Of a stretch of DNA of 64,000 nt, positions 1-10,404 are shown piece after piece (positions within the stretch are counted from its first letter, which is position 1; every line of letters begins with the position of its first letter). Origin of the DNA: Diphasiastrum complanatum. Lineage: Eukaryota; Streptophyta; Lycopodiopsida; Lycopodiales; Lycopodiaceae. Made by a program: the position numbers and the translations under genes. The notes beneath the pieces are model-generated. The model did no database searches. It saw only the letters and a program-made list of their open reading frames with translations, and was not told where the DNA came from. Where the stretch lies: assembly GCA_029204225.1 (NCBI GenBank), contig CM055095.1, positions 43,114,223 through 43,178,222 on the forward strand, in the 5' to 3' direction.

Positions 1-292
1 TCTTTAACTCCACCGAAAACTCTCTCTCTTTTTCTTTCTCAAACAACTTGCATACAAACTAACATTGTTGAATTAATACTTTCCATTGAATTTCCGTATA
101 TCCCAAACATGGGAGTAAAAGAGACACAAATTGTGCTAATAAACACACATGTTCAACTCAATAGTGTTGAAAAAAAAGTGCCAAAAGTATCAAAATGGGA
201 TTCATGCACACATACAATACTACCAAATTTGAAGCAAAATAGTTTCAAATATGTCAAATTTGAGCTCTCAAAATAAGGGAAGAACCAAAAGT
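1..292. other. Non-coding flank of copia A1
   Basis: AT-rich sequence with no credible gene. It is the left half of the locus into which copia A1 inserted; the right half resumes at 6729. Phrases such as 'ccaaaagt' also occur in the repeat-like stretch at 7400-7860, which fits the two sides having once been continuous. Confidence 0.6.
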
Positions 293-297
293 CCCAA
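293..297. repeat. Target-site duplication (left) of copia A1
   Basis: CCCAA directly before the LTR start. The same five bases follow the 3' LTR at 6729-6733. Five-base duplications are typical of Ty1/copia integration. Confidence 0.93.
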
Positions 298-952
298 TGT
301 GAAAATTGTCAACATTTCCTAGCTAGTTTGAGGCCTAAATTGGCTAAAATTGTAAATAGTTTTGGTTCTGGAGTTTCACACGTGTGAACCAGGCCACAAT
401 GTTTTTATTTACTATATTTTTTCAGTATGATGAAGTGTCAAACTTCATACCCTTCAAAATGAGACCATTTTGATGTATTTTGGTCATATAAGCCATTTTT
501 AGCTATTTTTCCTATATAGGGAATATCTAGGGTCAAGTACCTTCTAGAGAGAGGAGAGAGAGTCATCTTCCTCATCCATAAATAGTAGGGAAGTCGTGGA
601 GAATAGGTTGGAGAAACCTTTTGTATGCTTCATTGAGATCAATAGATCATTGTCATTGTTTCTTCCTCCATTGAGAGCATTGTTGTGTGTATTGTCTTCA
701 AGCTATTGTGTATGATCTTAGGTGCTTTCCAAAAGTGGTAGGCTGATGTATTATGGACTGTATAATGCTATTTTGGGCCGCACTTGATGTTTATGGAAGT
801 TTCCATTTGTGATAAATGCTTTTTGATCAAGTTCTTTGCATTCTAGGTAGCATAGAATGTGTTGCCAATTCCTAGCTTATGTAGTTTGGAGTGCAAGCAT
901 TCAAGCCAATGATCTTGGAGTTTAGATCCACTTAGGATCTGTATTTTTCACA
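298..952 (+). repeat. 5' LTR of copia A1
   Basis: Starts TGTGAAAATTG and ends TTTTTCACA, with the canonical TG...CA ends. It matches 6074-6728 almost perfectly. It contains a palindromic TTCACACGTGTGAA near 375-388 and carries the element's promoter and RNA-processing signals. Confidence 0.95.
511..520 (+). promoter_or_regulatory. Candidate TATA box in copia A1 LTR
   Basis: CCTATATAGG inside the 5' LTR is the best TATA-like site. A second AT-rich candidate (CATAAATA, near 577) lies downstream. The start site is not determinable from sequence. Confidence 0.45.
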
Positions 953-964
953 TGGTATCAGAGC
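953..964 (+). other. Primer binding site of copia A1 (tRNA-iMet)
   Basis: TGGTATCAGAGC begins immediately after the 5' LTR. It is complementary to the 3' end of plant initiator methionine tRNA, the usual primer for minus-strand synthesis in copia elements. Confidence 0.95.
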
Positions 965-2124
965 TGGTTGGCTTCTATTTACAGTAAGTATTCCATTTTT
1001 GGTGATATTTGGATGTTTGATCAAGTTCTAGCATGATTTTGCATTGCTTTGTTGATCAAATCTTACTAACCTTTGTTTTGTGAGTTGAACTTGTGGATCA
1101 AAAGCATATTTCAGGTCTATTGAAGATCAGAGGCTGAAAAGAAACTATTTTGGATCAGATCATAACACCTAATCATTTGTGATTGTGAGGCTTGTGCATA
1201 TTCAATACTAACAATGTTCTTTTCAATCCTATTGTTGACAATCTCCATTCTTGGATGAACACTCTCCTTAAGTGGATGAAACTTCTCCTTAAGTGGATGA
1301 CAAATGCTCTTTTGAGTGAGTTGTAATTCTCCTAAAGGCTGAGCAAAGCTCCCATTTGGATGAAAGATCCCCTTTTTTGGGTGAACATATTGTAAGCTCC
1401 ATTGTGAAGAGCATATTGTAAAGATTGTCATCAATTTTGGCATAATTTTTGGTGTACTTTGTTGAGCATGTAAGTAACTCTCCTTATGTAATTTGATTGG
1501 AGCATTTGCTGGAAGGTGTTAACCATTATGCAAGTGTGTTTTCAGGTTCTTAACAGGTTGAGGAACATTCTCATGTGAAGTGATCTTAGATCTACATCTA
1601 AACACCAAGATTTGACAAGATAGTGAAGCTAGTCTTGTGATTCACTAAGTGTGCTCATTCATTCACCTCTAAATCTTGTATTTATCACTTGCTGGAGTTT
1701 ATAAACTTTTAGAAGTGTGGTTTACATGTGGTTTTACAGGTTGAATCAATATCTTAGTGTGTTGATCATATGTTGATCAAGTTTGTTCATTACTAGGTAA
1801 TCTTGGCATCCTAGTTTTGGGTATTTTCTAAGAATGCAAGTAACTCTTCACACCATAACTTGATTTGGTCACTTGCTGGAAAGTTTGAGAGCTTAAGCAA
1901 GAGTGTGTTCAGGTTGGTTTGATTTTGTAATCCATTCTTAGTGTGTGCAAAGTGTTGCATGTGTTTCAATCTTCCTTTCTATGCTTGGAAACCATCTAGG
2001 TTCAAGATAGAAGTGTTTTAGGGTCCTAAATCTTCATAGATCTCTTTATCTATCATTTGTTGAGAGAAAAGTGAGTGCTAAGTGCTTTAGGACAGAACCT
2101 AAAAGTTGAAGAAACATTAGAATC
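965..2124 (+). other. Untranslated leader of copia A1 with internal repeats
   Basis: About 1.16 kb without a sense reading frame. Three imperfect modules of about 60 bp, each with CA(C/T)TTGCTGGA followed by a TTCAGGTT/ACAGGTT box, sit near 1500-1560, 1685-1745 and 1865-1920. A second short motif (CTCCTTAAGTGGATGA) is tandemly repeated near 1262-1300. Their role is unknown; packaging or splicing signals are possible. Confidence 0.6.
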
Positions 2125-5100
2125 ATGGCTTCCAATGGTGGGATCATGCTAGAGTCTAGTGAAAGGTTGAGTTCATCAAACTACTCTACTTGGAAAGTGA
2201 GGATGGAGTCCTTACTTGAGTTGAATGAACTCATGGACATAGTTGCAGAAATTGAAGAGAGACCTCTCACACTTCAAGAGCAACAAAGGTTTGATAAGAA
2301 GGCCAAAAGGGCTCTTCATATCATTAAAATGAATGTTACAAATGAACTTCTCAAGGAAGTTGGAAAGTGTCAAAGTGCAAGTGAGGCATGGAATGCCTTA
2401 AAGAAGCTCTTTGAATCAAAGTCCACATCTAGGGTATTGACCCTAAGGAGACAAATATTTTCTAGTAGGCAAAGAGAGGGTGAAAGTGCTCATGCATTTA
2501 TCTTGAGAGTTAAGTCCCTAAGTGATGATTTAGCATGCATTGATGAGAACATAAAAGATGGTGAAATAGTCCAAGTTATGTTGAATGGTTTTCTAAATGA
2601 ACATGCTAACCTTGTGCAAAGTTTTGCCATTCAAAGAGTCTTGCCAAGTGTGGTTGACTTGCAAGAAATCTTATTGGCTGAAGAACATAGGTTGCAATCA
2701 AAGCTTGATGGTGCATCCTTGCAAGGTGGAGGTGAAGAGGCTTTCTTCACAAAAGGAAAATTCAAGGGCAAAGGTAAAGGCAAAGGGAAATGGTCCAAAG
2801 GTGGTAACTTTGATCATGATGATCACTCTTCCTCTTCCTCTTCTACTAAGAACAATAAGTCAAAGTTCAAGTGCTTTTATTGTGGGATAAAAGGTCATTT
2901 TGCAAATGAATGTTATAAGAAGAAAAGAGAGCAAAGAGAGAGGCAAGGAAATCTTACAATAGATGAGGAAGAACATAACACATGTGAATCACTTGTTATG
3001 ACTTCAAGTTTGTTAGCCAACATATATGATAATGATCCTTGGTGGATTGATAGTGGAGCCTCATCTCACATGACAAGACATAAGGAATACTTTACATCCT
3101 TATTGTCTTATGAGGGAGAAGGTAACATCATCTACACTGCAAATGATGGTCAATGTGACATCAAAGGCATAGGCACTATTCCTATTTCCCTTTCAACAAA
3201 TAGGAAAGCAAATCTTGAAAATGTTTTGTACATTCCTTCAATCACTAAGAATTTGCTTAGTGTAAGTCAAATGATTGACAAAGGACTTGATGTGGAGTTC
3301 ATTGGAGATGCATGTTTGATAAGTAAATGTGGATCCTTGATTGCTCAAGGTAGTAGGCATGGTAAACTTTTCAAGCTTGATGCATGTGTGATCTCTAATC
3401 ATGAAGGATGTATGGCTAGGGAGCAATTGACAAACCAAGAAGTTTGGCACAAGAGGTTGGGCCATCCCAACTTCAAATCTTTGGAGGTAATGGCAAAGAA
3501 AGAGCTTGTTCTTGGTCTCCCTAAAAGTCTTGTTGCAAACAATAGTGTTTGTGAACATTGTGTCTTGTCCAAATCTCATAGACTTGCTTATTCTAGATCT
3601 ACTTCTAGATCTAAAGAAGCTTTTCAACTTGTGCATTCTGATATTCATTCTTCTAGTACAACTAGCAATGGTGGGGCAAAGATGTATGCAACTTTCATTG
3701 ATGACTTTAGTAGGTATACTTGGATCTATCTTCTTAAAAGTAAGGATGAAGTGTTTGCTGCATTTGTCAAGTTCAAGAATGAAATGGAAAACCAATTCAA
3801 TACAAAGATCAAATGCTTAAGATCTGATAATGGAGGGGAATACACCTCAAATAGGTTCAAAGACTTTTGTATAGCACATGGGATTAAGAGGGAGATGTCT
3901 AGTCCTAGGACTCCACAACAGAATGGAGTGGCCGAGAGGAAGAATAGAACCCTTTGTGAATGTGCCAAGGCAATGAGACTACATGCTAATCTTGCTAAGT
4001 CTTTTTGGGGGGAAGCTTTAGCATGTGCTAACTATCTATGTAATAGATGGACAAGTGCTTCCTTGGATGGTAAAACTCCTCATGAGGTTCTTTATGGTAG
4101 AAGGCCGAGTGTCAAGCATTGTAGGATCTTTGGATGTACATGTTTTGTCAATATCACACTTGATGATAGAACTAAAGAAGATCCTTCATCAAAGAAGGGT
4201 GTGTTTGTTGGCTATAGTGAAGTAAGCAAGGCTTACAAAGTGTACATTCCTTCTACAAAGAAAGTTGTCATAAGTAGGGATGTCATCTTTCATGAAGAGA
4301 ATGTTTCCAATGTTGTTGATGTTGATGTTGATGTGCCTACTAATCATCATGATGTGCAAGATGTCTTGGATGAAGATGGAGATGCCACTCCAAAGCAAAC
4401 TTCAAGGAAGACTCAAAGGCAAAGGGCTAAGCCATCAAGGCTAACCTATGATGAAAAAGGAAAGCAAGTGGTGGACAACTCTAACTTTGCTTTTCTTACC
4501 TCTTTTGATGAACCAACTTGTGTAGGTGAAGCAATTCAAAAGAAGGAATGGATCCAAGCCATGGATCATGAGCATCAAGCACTCATCAAAAGCAACACAT
4601 GGAGGTTGGTAAAGCTTCCAAAGGACAAGAAGGCAATTGGTTGTAAGTGGATCTTCAAGATCAAGACAAATCAAGATGGATCAATCAACAAGTACAAGGC
4701 AAGGTTGGTGGCAAAGGGGTATGCTCAAGAATATGGTATTGACTATGATGAGACCTTTGCACCCGTGGCAAAGATGGTAACTATTCGAATCCTAATCTCT
4801 CTTGCAACTCTTTATGATTGGGATATGTGGCAAATGGATGTTACTAATGCCTTCTTGAATGGTGATCTTGAAGAAGATATTTACATGGAGCAACCCGAGG
4901 GCTATGTTTCACATGATGAGCCTAATCATGTGTGCTATCTCCAAAAGAGTTTGTATGGGCTAAAGCAAGCACCAAGGAGTTGGTATGCTAAGCTCAATTC
5001 CTTCTTACTTTCTCAAAACTTTGTTATGAGTGAGTATGATCATTCTCTCTACTTTAGATTGAATGAAAATGATATCACTTTACTTTTGATCTATGTTGAT

Positions 5101-6078
5101 GACATTATCTTAAGTGGTGGTAACAATCTAGATATAGATGAAATCAAGATGGCACTCAAAAGAGAGTTTGAAATTCAAGATCTTGGTAAACTTCATTATA
5201 TCTTAGGAATAGAGATTATTAGAACTTCTAAATCTACATTCATATGTCAAAAAAGGTATGTTAACTCTATTCTAAAAAGGTTTCATATGGAAGATTGTAA
5301 AGTTGTTTCTACTCCTATGGAATCAAATGTAAAGCTAACTACAAGAAGTAATGAAAGATCCTTCAAGGACATTACTCTCTATAGAAAGCTAATAGGATCT
5401 CTTATATGGTTAACCATCACAAGACCTGATCTAAGCTTTGTGGTTGGTAAACTAAGTCAATTTATGCAAGATCCTAGTGAGGCTCATTGGAAGCTAGGAA
5501 AGAGAGTACTTAGATACATCTCGGGATCTAGAGATTTTGGCATCTTGTATGGAGGTACTACACCTAACCTTTGTGGATTTTCAGATTCAGATTTTGCAGG
5601 TGATCAAATGGATAGGAAGTCAACAAGTGCCTTTGCAATCTATCTTGGAGATGGAGTGGTCTCATGGCTATCAAAGAAGCAACCAACTATCTCTCTATCT
5701 TCCACCGAAGCCGAGTACAAGGCATTAACAACATGCACCAAGGAGATTCTTTGGATCAAGAGGATGTTATTGGATCTTCACTTGCTGGAACCAGAGAAGA
5801 CTCCAATCATACTTTGTGATAACCTTTCAGCCCAAAGCTTGGCAAGCAATCCTGTTTTTCATGCAAGGAGCAAGCACATTGAGATTGCTCACCATTTTGT
5901 GAGAGATCAAGTCATTGCCAAAGAGGTGGAGCTTCAACATGTCTCTTCAAAGGAGTGTGTGGCTGATATCTTCACCAAACCATTGGGAAAGGACCTATAT
6001 TTAATGCATAGATCTAATCTTGGAATGTGCTCAAAGACTATGTTGAAACTAGCATCCAATGTTGAAGAGGGAGTGTGA
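2125..6078 (+). CDS. Copia gag-pol polyprotein (A1), intact, 1317 aa
   Basis: A single polyprotein that supplies everything the element needs for particle formation, reverse transcription and integration. Residues 1-200 are a UBN2-type gag domain. A CCHC zinc knuckle has C250, C253, H258 and C263. The aspartic protease has DSGA at 309-312. An HHCC module (H442, H447, C476, C479) precedes the integrase core with D506, D568 and E604 (in AERKNR). The copia reverse transcriptase has D905 and the catalytic YVDD at 990-993. RNase H has D1154, E1195 and D1232. All catalytic residues seen are intact. The ATG follows the long leader, and the TGA overlaps the first bases of the 3' LTR, a compact arrangement. 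Long antisense frames inside it are shadows. Confidence 0.96.
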   Translation: MASNGGIMLESSERLSSSNYSTWKVRMESLLELNELMDIVAEIEERPLTLQEQQRFDKKAKRALHIIKMNVTNELLKEVGKCQSASEAWNALKKLFESKSTSRVLTLRRQIFSSRQREGESAHAFILRVKSLSDDLACIDENIKDGEIVQVMLNGFLNEHANLVQSFAIQRVLPSVVDLQEILLAEEHRLQSKLDGASLQGGGEEAFFTKGKFKGKGKGKGKWSKGGNFDHDDHSSSSSSTKNNKSKFKCFYCGIKGHFANECYKKKREQRERQGNLTIDEEEHNTCESLVMTSSLLANIYDNDPWWIDSGASSHMTRHKEYFTSLLSYEGEGNIIYTANDGQCDIKGIGTIPISLSTNRKANLENVLYIPSITKNLLSVSQMIDKGLDVEFIGDACLISKCGSLIAQGSRHGKLFKLDACVISNHEGCMAREQLTNQEVWHKRLGHPNFKSLEVMAKKELVLGLPKSLVANNSVCEHCVLSKSHRLAYSRSTSRSKEAFQLVHSDIHSSSTTSNGGAKMYATFIDDFSRYTWIYLLKSKDEVFAAFVKFKNEMENQFNTKIKCLRSDNGGEYTSNRFKDFCIAHGIKREMSSPRTPQQNGVAERKNRTLCECAKAMRLHANLAKSFWGEALACANYLCNRWTSASLDGKTPHEVLYGRRPSVKHCRIFGCTCFVNITLDDRTKEDPSSKKGVFVGYSEVSKAYKVYIPSTKKVVISRDVIFHEENVSNVVDVDVDVPTNHHDVQDVLDEDGDATPKQTSRKTQRQRAKPSRLTYDEKGKQVVDNSNFAFLTSFDEPTCVGEAIQKKEWIQAMDHEHQALIKSNTWRLVKLPKDKKAIGCKWIFKIKTNQDGSINKYKARLVAKGYAQEYGIDYDETFAPVAKMVTIRILISLATLYDWDMWQMDVTNAFLNGDLEEDIYMEQPEGYVSHDEPNHVCYLQKSLYGLKQAPRSWYAKLNSFLLSQNFVMSEYDHSLYFRLNENDITLLLIYVDDIILSGGNNLDIDEIKMALKREFEIQDLGKLHYILGIEIIRTSKSTFICQKRYVNSILKRFHMEDCKVVSTPMESNVKLTTRSNERSFKDITLYRKLIGSLIWLTITRPDLSFVVGKLSQFMQDPSEAHWKLGKRVLRYISGSRDFGILYGGTTPNLCGFSDSDFAGDQMDRKSTSAFAIYLGDGVVSWLSKKQPTISLSSTEAEYKALTTCTKEILWIKRMLLDLHLLEPEKTPIILCDNLSAQSLASNPVFHARSKHIEIAHHFVRDQVIAKEVELQHVSSKECVADIFTKPLGKDLYLMHRSNLGMCSKTMLKLASNVEEGV
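6061..6073 (+). other. Polypurine tract of copia A1
   Basis: GTTGAAGAGGGAG directly before the 3' LTR, also the last codons of gag-pol. This is the expected plus-strand primer position. The same bases occur before each 3' LTR of families A and B in this window. Confidence 0.8.
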
Positions 6079-6728
6079 AAATTGTCAACATTTCCTAGCT
6101 AGTTTGAGGCCTAAATTGGCTAAAATTGTAAATAGTTTTGGTTCTGGAGTTTCACACGTGTGAACCAGGCCACAATGTTTTTATTTACTATATTTTTTCA
6201 GTATGATGAAGTGTCAAACTTCATACCCTTCAAAATGAGACCATTTTGATGTATTTTGGTCATATAAGCCATTTTTAGCTATTTTTCCTATATAGGGAAT
6301 ATCTAGGGTCAAGTACCTTCTAGAGAGAGGAGAGAGAGTCATCTTTCTCATCCATAAATAGTAGGGAAGTCGTGGAGAACAGGTTGGAGAAACCTTTTGT
6401 ATGCTTCATTGAGATCAATAGATCATTGTCATTGTTTCTTCCTCCATTGAGAGCATTGTTGTGTGTATTGTCTTCAAGCTATTGTGTATGATCTTAGGTG
6501 CTTTCCAAAAGTGGTAGGCTGATGTATTATGGACTGTATAATGCTATTTTGGGCCGCACTTGATGTTTATGGAAGTTTCCATTTGTGATAAATGCTTTTT
6601 GATCAAGTTCTTTGCATTCTAGGTAGCATAGAATGTGTTGCCAATTCCTAGCTTATGTAGTTTGGAGTGCAAGCATTCAAGCCAATGATCTTGGAGTTTA
6701 GATCCACTTAGGATCTGTATTTTTCACA
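6074..6728 (+). repeat. 3' LTR of copia A1
   Basis: 655 bp, TG...CA ends, nearly identical to 298-952. The gag-pol stop codon (6076-6078) lies within its first five bases. Confidence 0.95.
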
Positions 6729-6733
6729 CCCAA
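6729..6733. repeat. Target-site duplication (right) of copia A1
   Basis: CCCAA, identical to 293-297. Confidence 0.93.
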
Positions 6734-6966
6734 TATGTACTTTCAATATGTTCAGCCATAGTACCCAAGAACTCACCAGGTCGATGTGTAAGTAAATATC
6801 AATAGTTTCTACTGATTGATTAAGACTTCTAAAACCAATTATTGCTAAAGTAGGGCCAATCAGTTTTAAACTAAAGACTGTCTATCATACCAAAATTGAA
6901 GAATAGAGAACCAAAACTGGTACTCTGAAACATGAAATGACTCAAAAGCATGTTATAAGTATAAAT

Positions 6967-7390
6967 CTAGGATTCTCCAGAGTAACAAATACCATTGTTG
7001 GGATACTCCAAGAGTACCAAAGCAATCAGCACCAAAAGAAACTTACTCTTTCCAAGCCCCTTGTGAGTCCAAGCCTTGGCCTCCTTGGGGATCTTCTTGC
7101 TACACCCTAGTTTCAAACAAAAGTCTTTGGTGCTTATGGTCACAGCAAAACATAACAGATGGTAAGAATGCCTGCAGGTAAATATGAATGATCCGAGAAG
7201 AAAGGTGGAGTCTAAAGACTCGTCGCATGCAACGCAAAATCCAAGGGCGTGGATAGTCTGCCCCACCCACCACTTGGGTTCTCAGGAACAAAGTGAATTT
7301 GTGCCCCTGGCTGATTCTCTCTTGCATGAGGTTCACAAAATCAGTGTGCCCTTGAGCATCCTACCAATCCGACTCTAGCTTTTTGTATTC
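6967..7390 (-). pseudogene. C-terminal part of decayed gene with RING-like zinc module
   Basis: On the minus strand, 7266 to about 7040 encodes a cysteine/histidine array. It reads CVAC, then about 16 residues later CRHSYHLLC, then a later CLKLGC. This spacing resembles a RING-type or related cross-brace zinc finger. Upstream (7380-7190) a different frame reads helical, charged sequence ending near LRTQVVGG, so at least one frameshift separates the two, and a TGA lies between. It is probably the 3' end of the broken gene at 7859-9504. The cellular function is unknown, and a transposon origin cannot be excluded. Confidence 0.5.
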
Positions 7391-7399
7391 TCTCTGCAA

Positions 7400-7860
7400 T
7401 GAAAATTCGAATTATTACAAAATAGCACCAAACAATAAACAGCAGTATCAAACAATAGCCAACATTGTATATACTATACAATAGTCTCAAAACTATCAAG
7501 CATTTTCAAAAAACTACCAAGCAAAGCATAAAACTGCCAAACAGTACTAAAAAACGAATCCAGAAGTACCAAACAGGACTTTAAAAGTACCAAAAATTGC
7601 ATAGAAAATGTTGAACAATATTAAAAAGCGAATCCAGAAGTACAAAAGTACCAAAAACACCGTAAAAGTATAAATCTAGGATACCAAAAACAACACACCA
7701 TAAAAGTTCCAAAAATACCATAAAAGTATAATCCAAAAGTATCAAAAGTACCAAAAACACTATAAAAGTACCAAAAAAACAACATAAAAATTATTACAAG
7801 CTCCAAAGATTTCATTATAATGACCACAACGCGTTCATAAACTTCAAAAAAACGAAACCT
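7400..7860. repeat. Degenerate A-rich short repeats (AGTACCAAAAA motif)
   Basis: Many diverged copies of AGTACCAAAAA/CACC and CAATAGTACCAAAC-like words run through this segment. They could be an expanded intron or untranslated part of the neighbouring decayed gene. No gene is seen. Confidence 0.55.
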
Positions 7861-9504
7861 ACCAAACAGAAAAAAGGAAGACTACCAAAAAATTTACTTC
7901 CTCCTTTGCAACCTCCCTTCCAAGGGACTGGGCATCTGTTTGCACTTCAACTTTTTTTAGCATGCGCCTGATCAAAATGAGCTCATCATCCACTTCTTTT
8001 ATCTCCTCTTCGATTGGGAGGAGTCCATGTCTACAACTCAACCAGGCGCTTCTCCTGCTCATGAATCTTGTCCTTGATTACTTGGACGACTGTGTTTTCA
8101 CCCTGCATGACCATCAATTTTTCCTTTTCATTAGAGGAGTTTTGAGTTCCAAAAAGACCCTTTAAGAATTTGTGCAAGATGCCTTTTTTATTATTAAAAT
8201 ATTATAACACTAATACGTTTGACTTGCCATAACTTTTTAATCGTAGCTCAAAAGTATGTCATCTAACATATCATTGGAAAGCCCTTGTCAAGCAATTTCC
8301 AATGCACCAAACTGCGCTAAATTTGGACTTATCACTAAAAAGCTATGCCATTTTTAGTATGGAATCAAAATGTGGACTCAAAAAGTTACGTTACATAGAT
8401 TTCAAATTTGAGTGTTTTGATTGGTCCATGTGTAAGAAAAAGTTAAGAAAAAATATAAAAGGAATCTTTACAAAGGGTCTTTTTTGGATTTAGAACTTCT
8501 CTAATGTCTTCTGAATGTTGTCCTTGCAAGCATCCACTCTGATCTTTCTGTGACTCTCTCACTCATCGCCTCCACCTCAGGCATATATCCTAGAGGGGAC
8601 AGAGTAGCATGGGACACACTATCCTCACCTCCGAACTTGTTGGAGTGCTCTCTCTTGCCTCCAACTCCTGGTTGCCCACTCTGAGGGGGCCCATTAGCCC
8701 TGCTCCAATTTTCCAGTTTTTTCAGTAGGCCATCCTTCTTGCTGCTACACATTGCAATCAAATTCTCACCAAATCTCACCCATGCTATCTTGTGATAGGT
8801 AGGGTCCAATTTGGTGGCCTTGCAGCGCTCAAAGGCATAGCATTTGGCGAATCTGATTGTGATTTCACCGCAGGATGGAGGAGCCTAATACACCTTGTGG
8901 AAGAGCAGACGACAGTCATCCACAAATTGTCGATGTAGCTGGTTAAGATATATCTTAACATTTTTTCTATATCCCAGTCTGAAGACCATTAGCCACTAAC
9001 TGTCTAGCAAATCAGTGTCTAGCAGGTCTTTTGCCAGTTTGCCCTCTAGGCTCAAGTCATACTCTTCATGAAGTTCCTCGGCTGAGCAGTAGAACTTCCA
9101 TAGGATCGGGTACTCATCCTTTATGTTTTTTCTTGCAAAATAGAGTGTTAATTATAACACACACTGTTCACTGTAAATCCTCACAAAAACCATAAGCAAC
9201 TAATTACTACCATAATACTAAAAGTGCTAAAAGTAATGAAATTCATTACAGACAGAATCCTACAATGTAATTTACCCTTTCTCTTGTGGTCTGAACAATC
9301 GCCGACCGCAGCAGCCATCCTCTCAAATGATTTATCAAGCTGTGAATGTGTGGTTTCGGATTGATCCATACATGTCCTAGTTGGTGATCCATCGAGGTAG
9401 CTGGTCCGTGGCCATTTGTGTGTGCTGGGAGGTGTGCTTGATGTCTCATGAATTTTAGCAGTAGCCTTAGAGACGGCTTTGCACTTCCTTGCAGGTGTCT
9501 TCAT
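7859..9504 (-). pseudogene. Decayed multi-exon gene, N-terminal and coiled-coil parts
   Basis: Minus-strand coding-like pieces in order. An N-terminal basic exon (9504 to about 9270, starting MKTPARKCKAVSK) is followed by a possible GT donor. A possible TTTTGCAAG acceptor near 9135 opens a longer exon read to 8507, with KLAKDLLDTDLLDS and FAKCYAFERCKATKLDPTYH, interrupted by two in-frame TAG codons. Beyond the 8129-8506 MITE, coding resumes at 8128 with a heptad-like region (KDKIHEQEKRLVEL, then EEEIKEVDDELILIRRML in a shifted frame). With 6967-7390 it would be a coiled-coil protein ending in a RING-like module. I do not recognise the family. Stops, frameshift and insertion make it a pseudogene; intron borders are inferred. 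Confidence 0.5.
8129..8506. mobile_element. 378-bp MITE with CATTAGAG ends
   Basis: The left end reads CATTAGAGGAGTTTTGAG, and the reverse complement of the right end reads CATTAGAGAAGTTCTAAA. Both continue into a matching C-rich AAAAAGACCCTTT block, giving imperfect terminal inverted repeats of about 38 bp. If the outer CAT...ATG is flank, the target duplication is TA. Excision on TA joins two minus-strand coding stretches in one open frame (...EDINEKEKLM...). It has no coding capacity and an AT-rich interior. The termini resemble those of the 1.2-kb element at 40597-41791. Confidence 0.75.
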
Positions 9505-9519
9505 CTTTTACAGTAGATG

Positions 9520-9860
9520 ATCAAGAAAACAACGATAGTAGAAAGCAATGATAGAAATGTTGTGAGAGCAGAAAGGAATGATAGCAATGAACCAAAAAAA
9601 AAAAGCAAGAAAGCAAGAAAGCAAATTGGAATGAATTGATAGCAGAAAGCAAGATATCAGAAAGCTAGTAGATGAACTGATAGTAGAAAGGAAGATAGCA
9701 ACGTAAACTGATCATAGCAAACGATATGTTCACTGATAGCAAAAAGCAATCGTAATAGAAAACAAGATATCAGAAATCAAGATAACAAAAGAATTGATAG
9801 TAGAAAGTAAGATAGCAATGTGAACTGATCATAGCAGAAAGCAAGGATAGCACTGAATTG
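9520..9860. repeat. Degenerate purine-rich repeats (GATAGCAGAAAGCAA)
   Basis: Repeated, diverged words of the type ATAGCAGAAAGCAAG and AACTGATCATAGCA, directly upstream of the decayed gene. No gene is seen between here and 10147. Confidence 0.6.
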
Positions 9861-10145
9861 ATCATTTGGAGAGCAAAGCATCTATTATCCAAATTCAAAT
9901 TAGATAAAGTAGGCCCATTATTGGTAGGCCCATGTGATTAGTATCCCGATGATTGTCAAGGACGCCTTCATTCCATTAACTCGTGGGACCTATCACTTGC
10001 TCCAAAAAGTGAAAAATATACTACCATAAGTATTGTATTGGAAATATAAATTAGGAATAATAAAATCCACAAAGATTGACATATACTACCAAACAAGTCA
10101 AAATCCAACACTCGTGCACTTGGCTAGACAATTACAATATTTGAA

Positions 10146-10261
<116 letters not shown>

Positions 10262-10404
10262 GTAACTTTGCTAGAATATATCTGAAAACAACACATCAAA
10301 AGCATGTCTTCATCTGAAACCAGCTTTGGACTCGTGTAGTTTGAGAAGGTAGGAGACATCAACAAGAAGAAAATAGCTTAGAATTGGAACTCAACCATAG
10401 CACA

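Larger units (their letters stand above)
298..6728 (+). mobile_element. Full-length Ty1/copia retrotransposon A1
   Basis: A complete LTR retrotransposon of 6431 bp. In order it has a 655-bp 5' LTR, an initiator tRNA-Met primer site, a leader of about 1.16 kb, one uninterrupted gag-pol frame (2125-6078), a purine-rich tract and a 655-bp 3' LTR, bounded by CCCAA duplications. By eye the LTRs differ at about two bases (near 570 and 603 of the 5' copy), so the insertion is recent. The domain order integrase before reverse transcriptase defines copia. A near-identical minus-strand copy lies at 56698-63127. Nothing seen prevents this copy from being autonomous; whether it is active is unknown. Confidence 0.96.

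Noticed and set aside
1117-1443. 108-codon antisense frame in the copia A leader, also present in A2
   Set aside because: The two copies are almost identical overall, so its presence in both is not evidence of selection. The HP-L-KE pattern comes from short DNA repeats.
3238-3795. 185-codon antisense frame inside gag-pol
   Set aside because: Shadow of the integrase coding strand, the same in A2 for the same reason.
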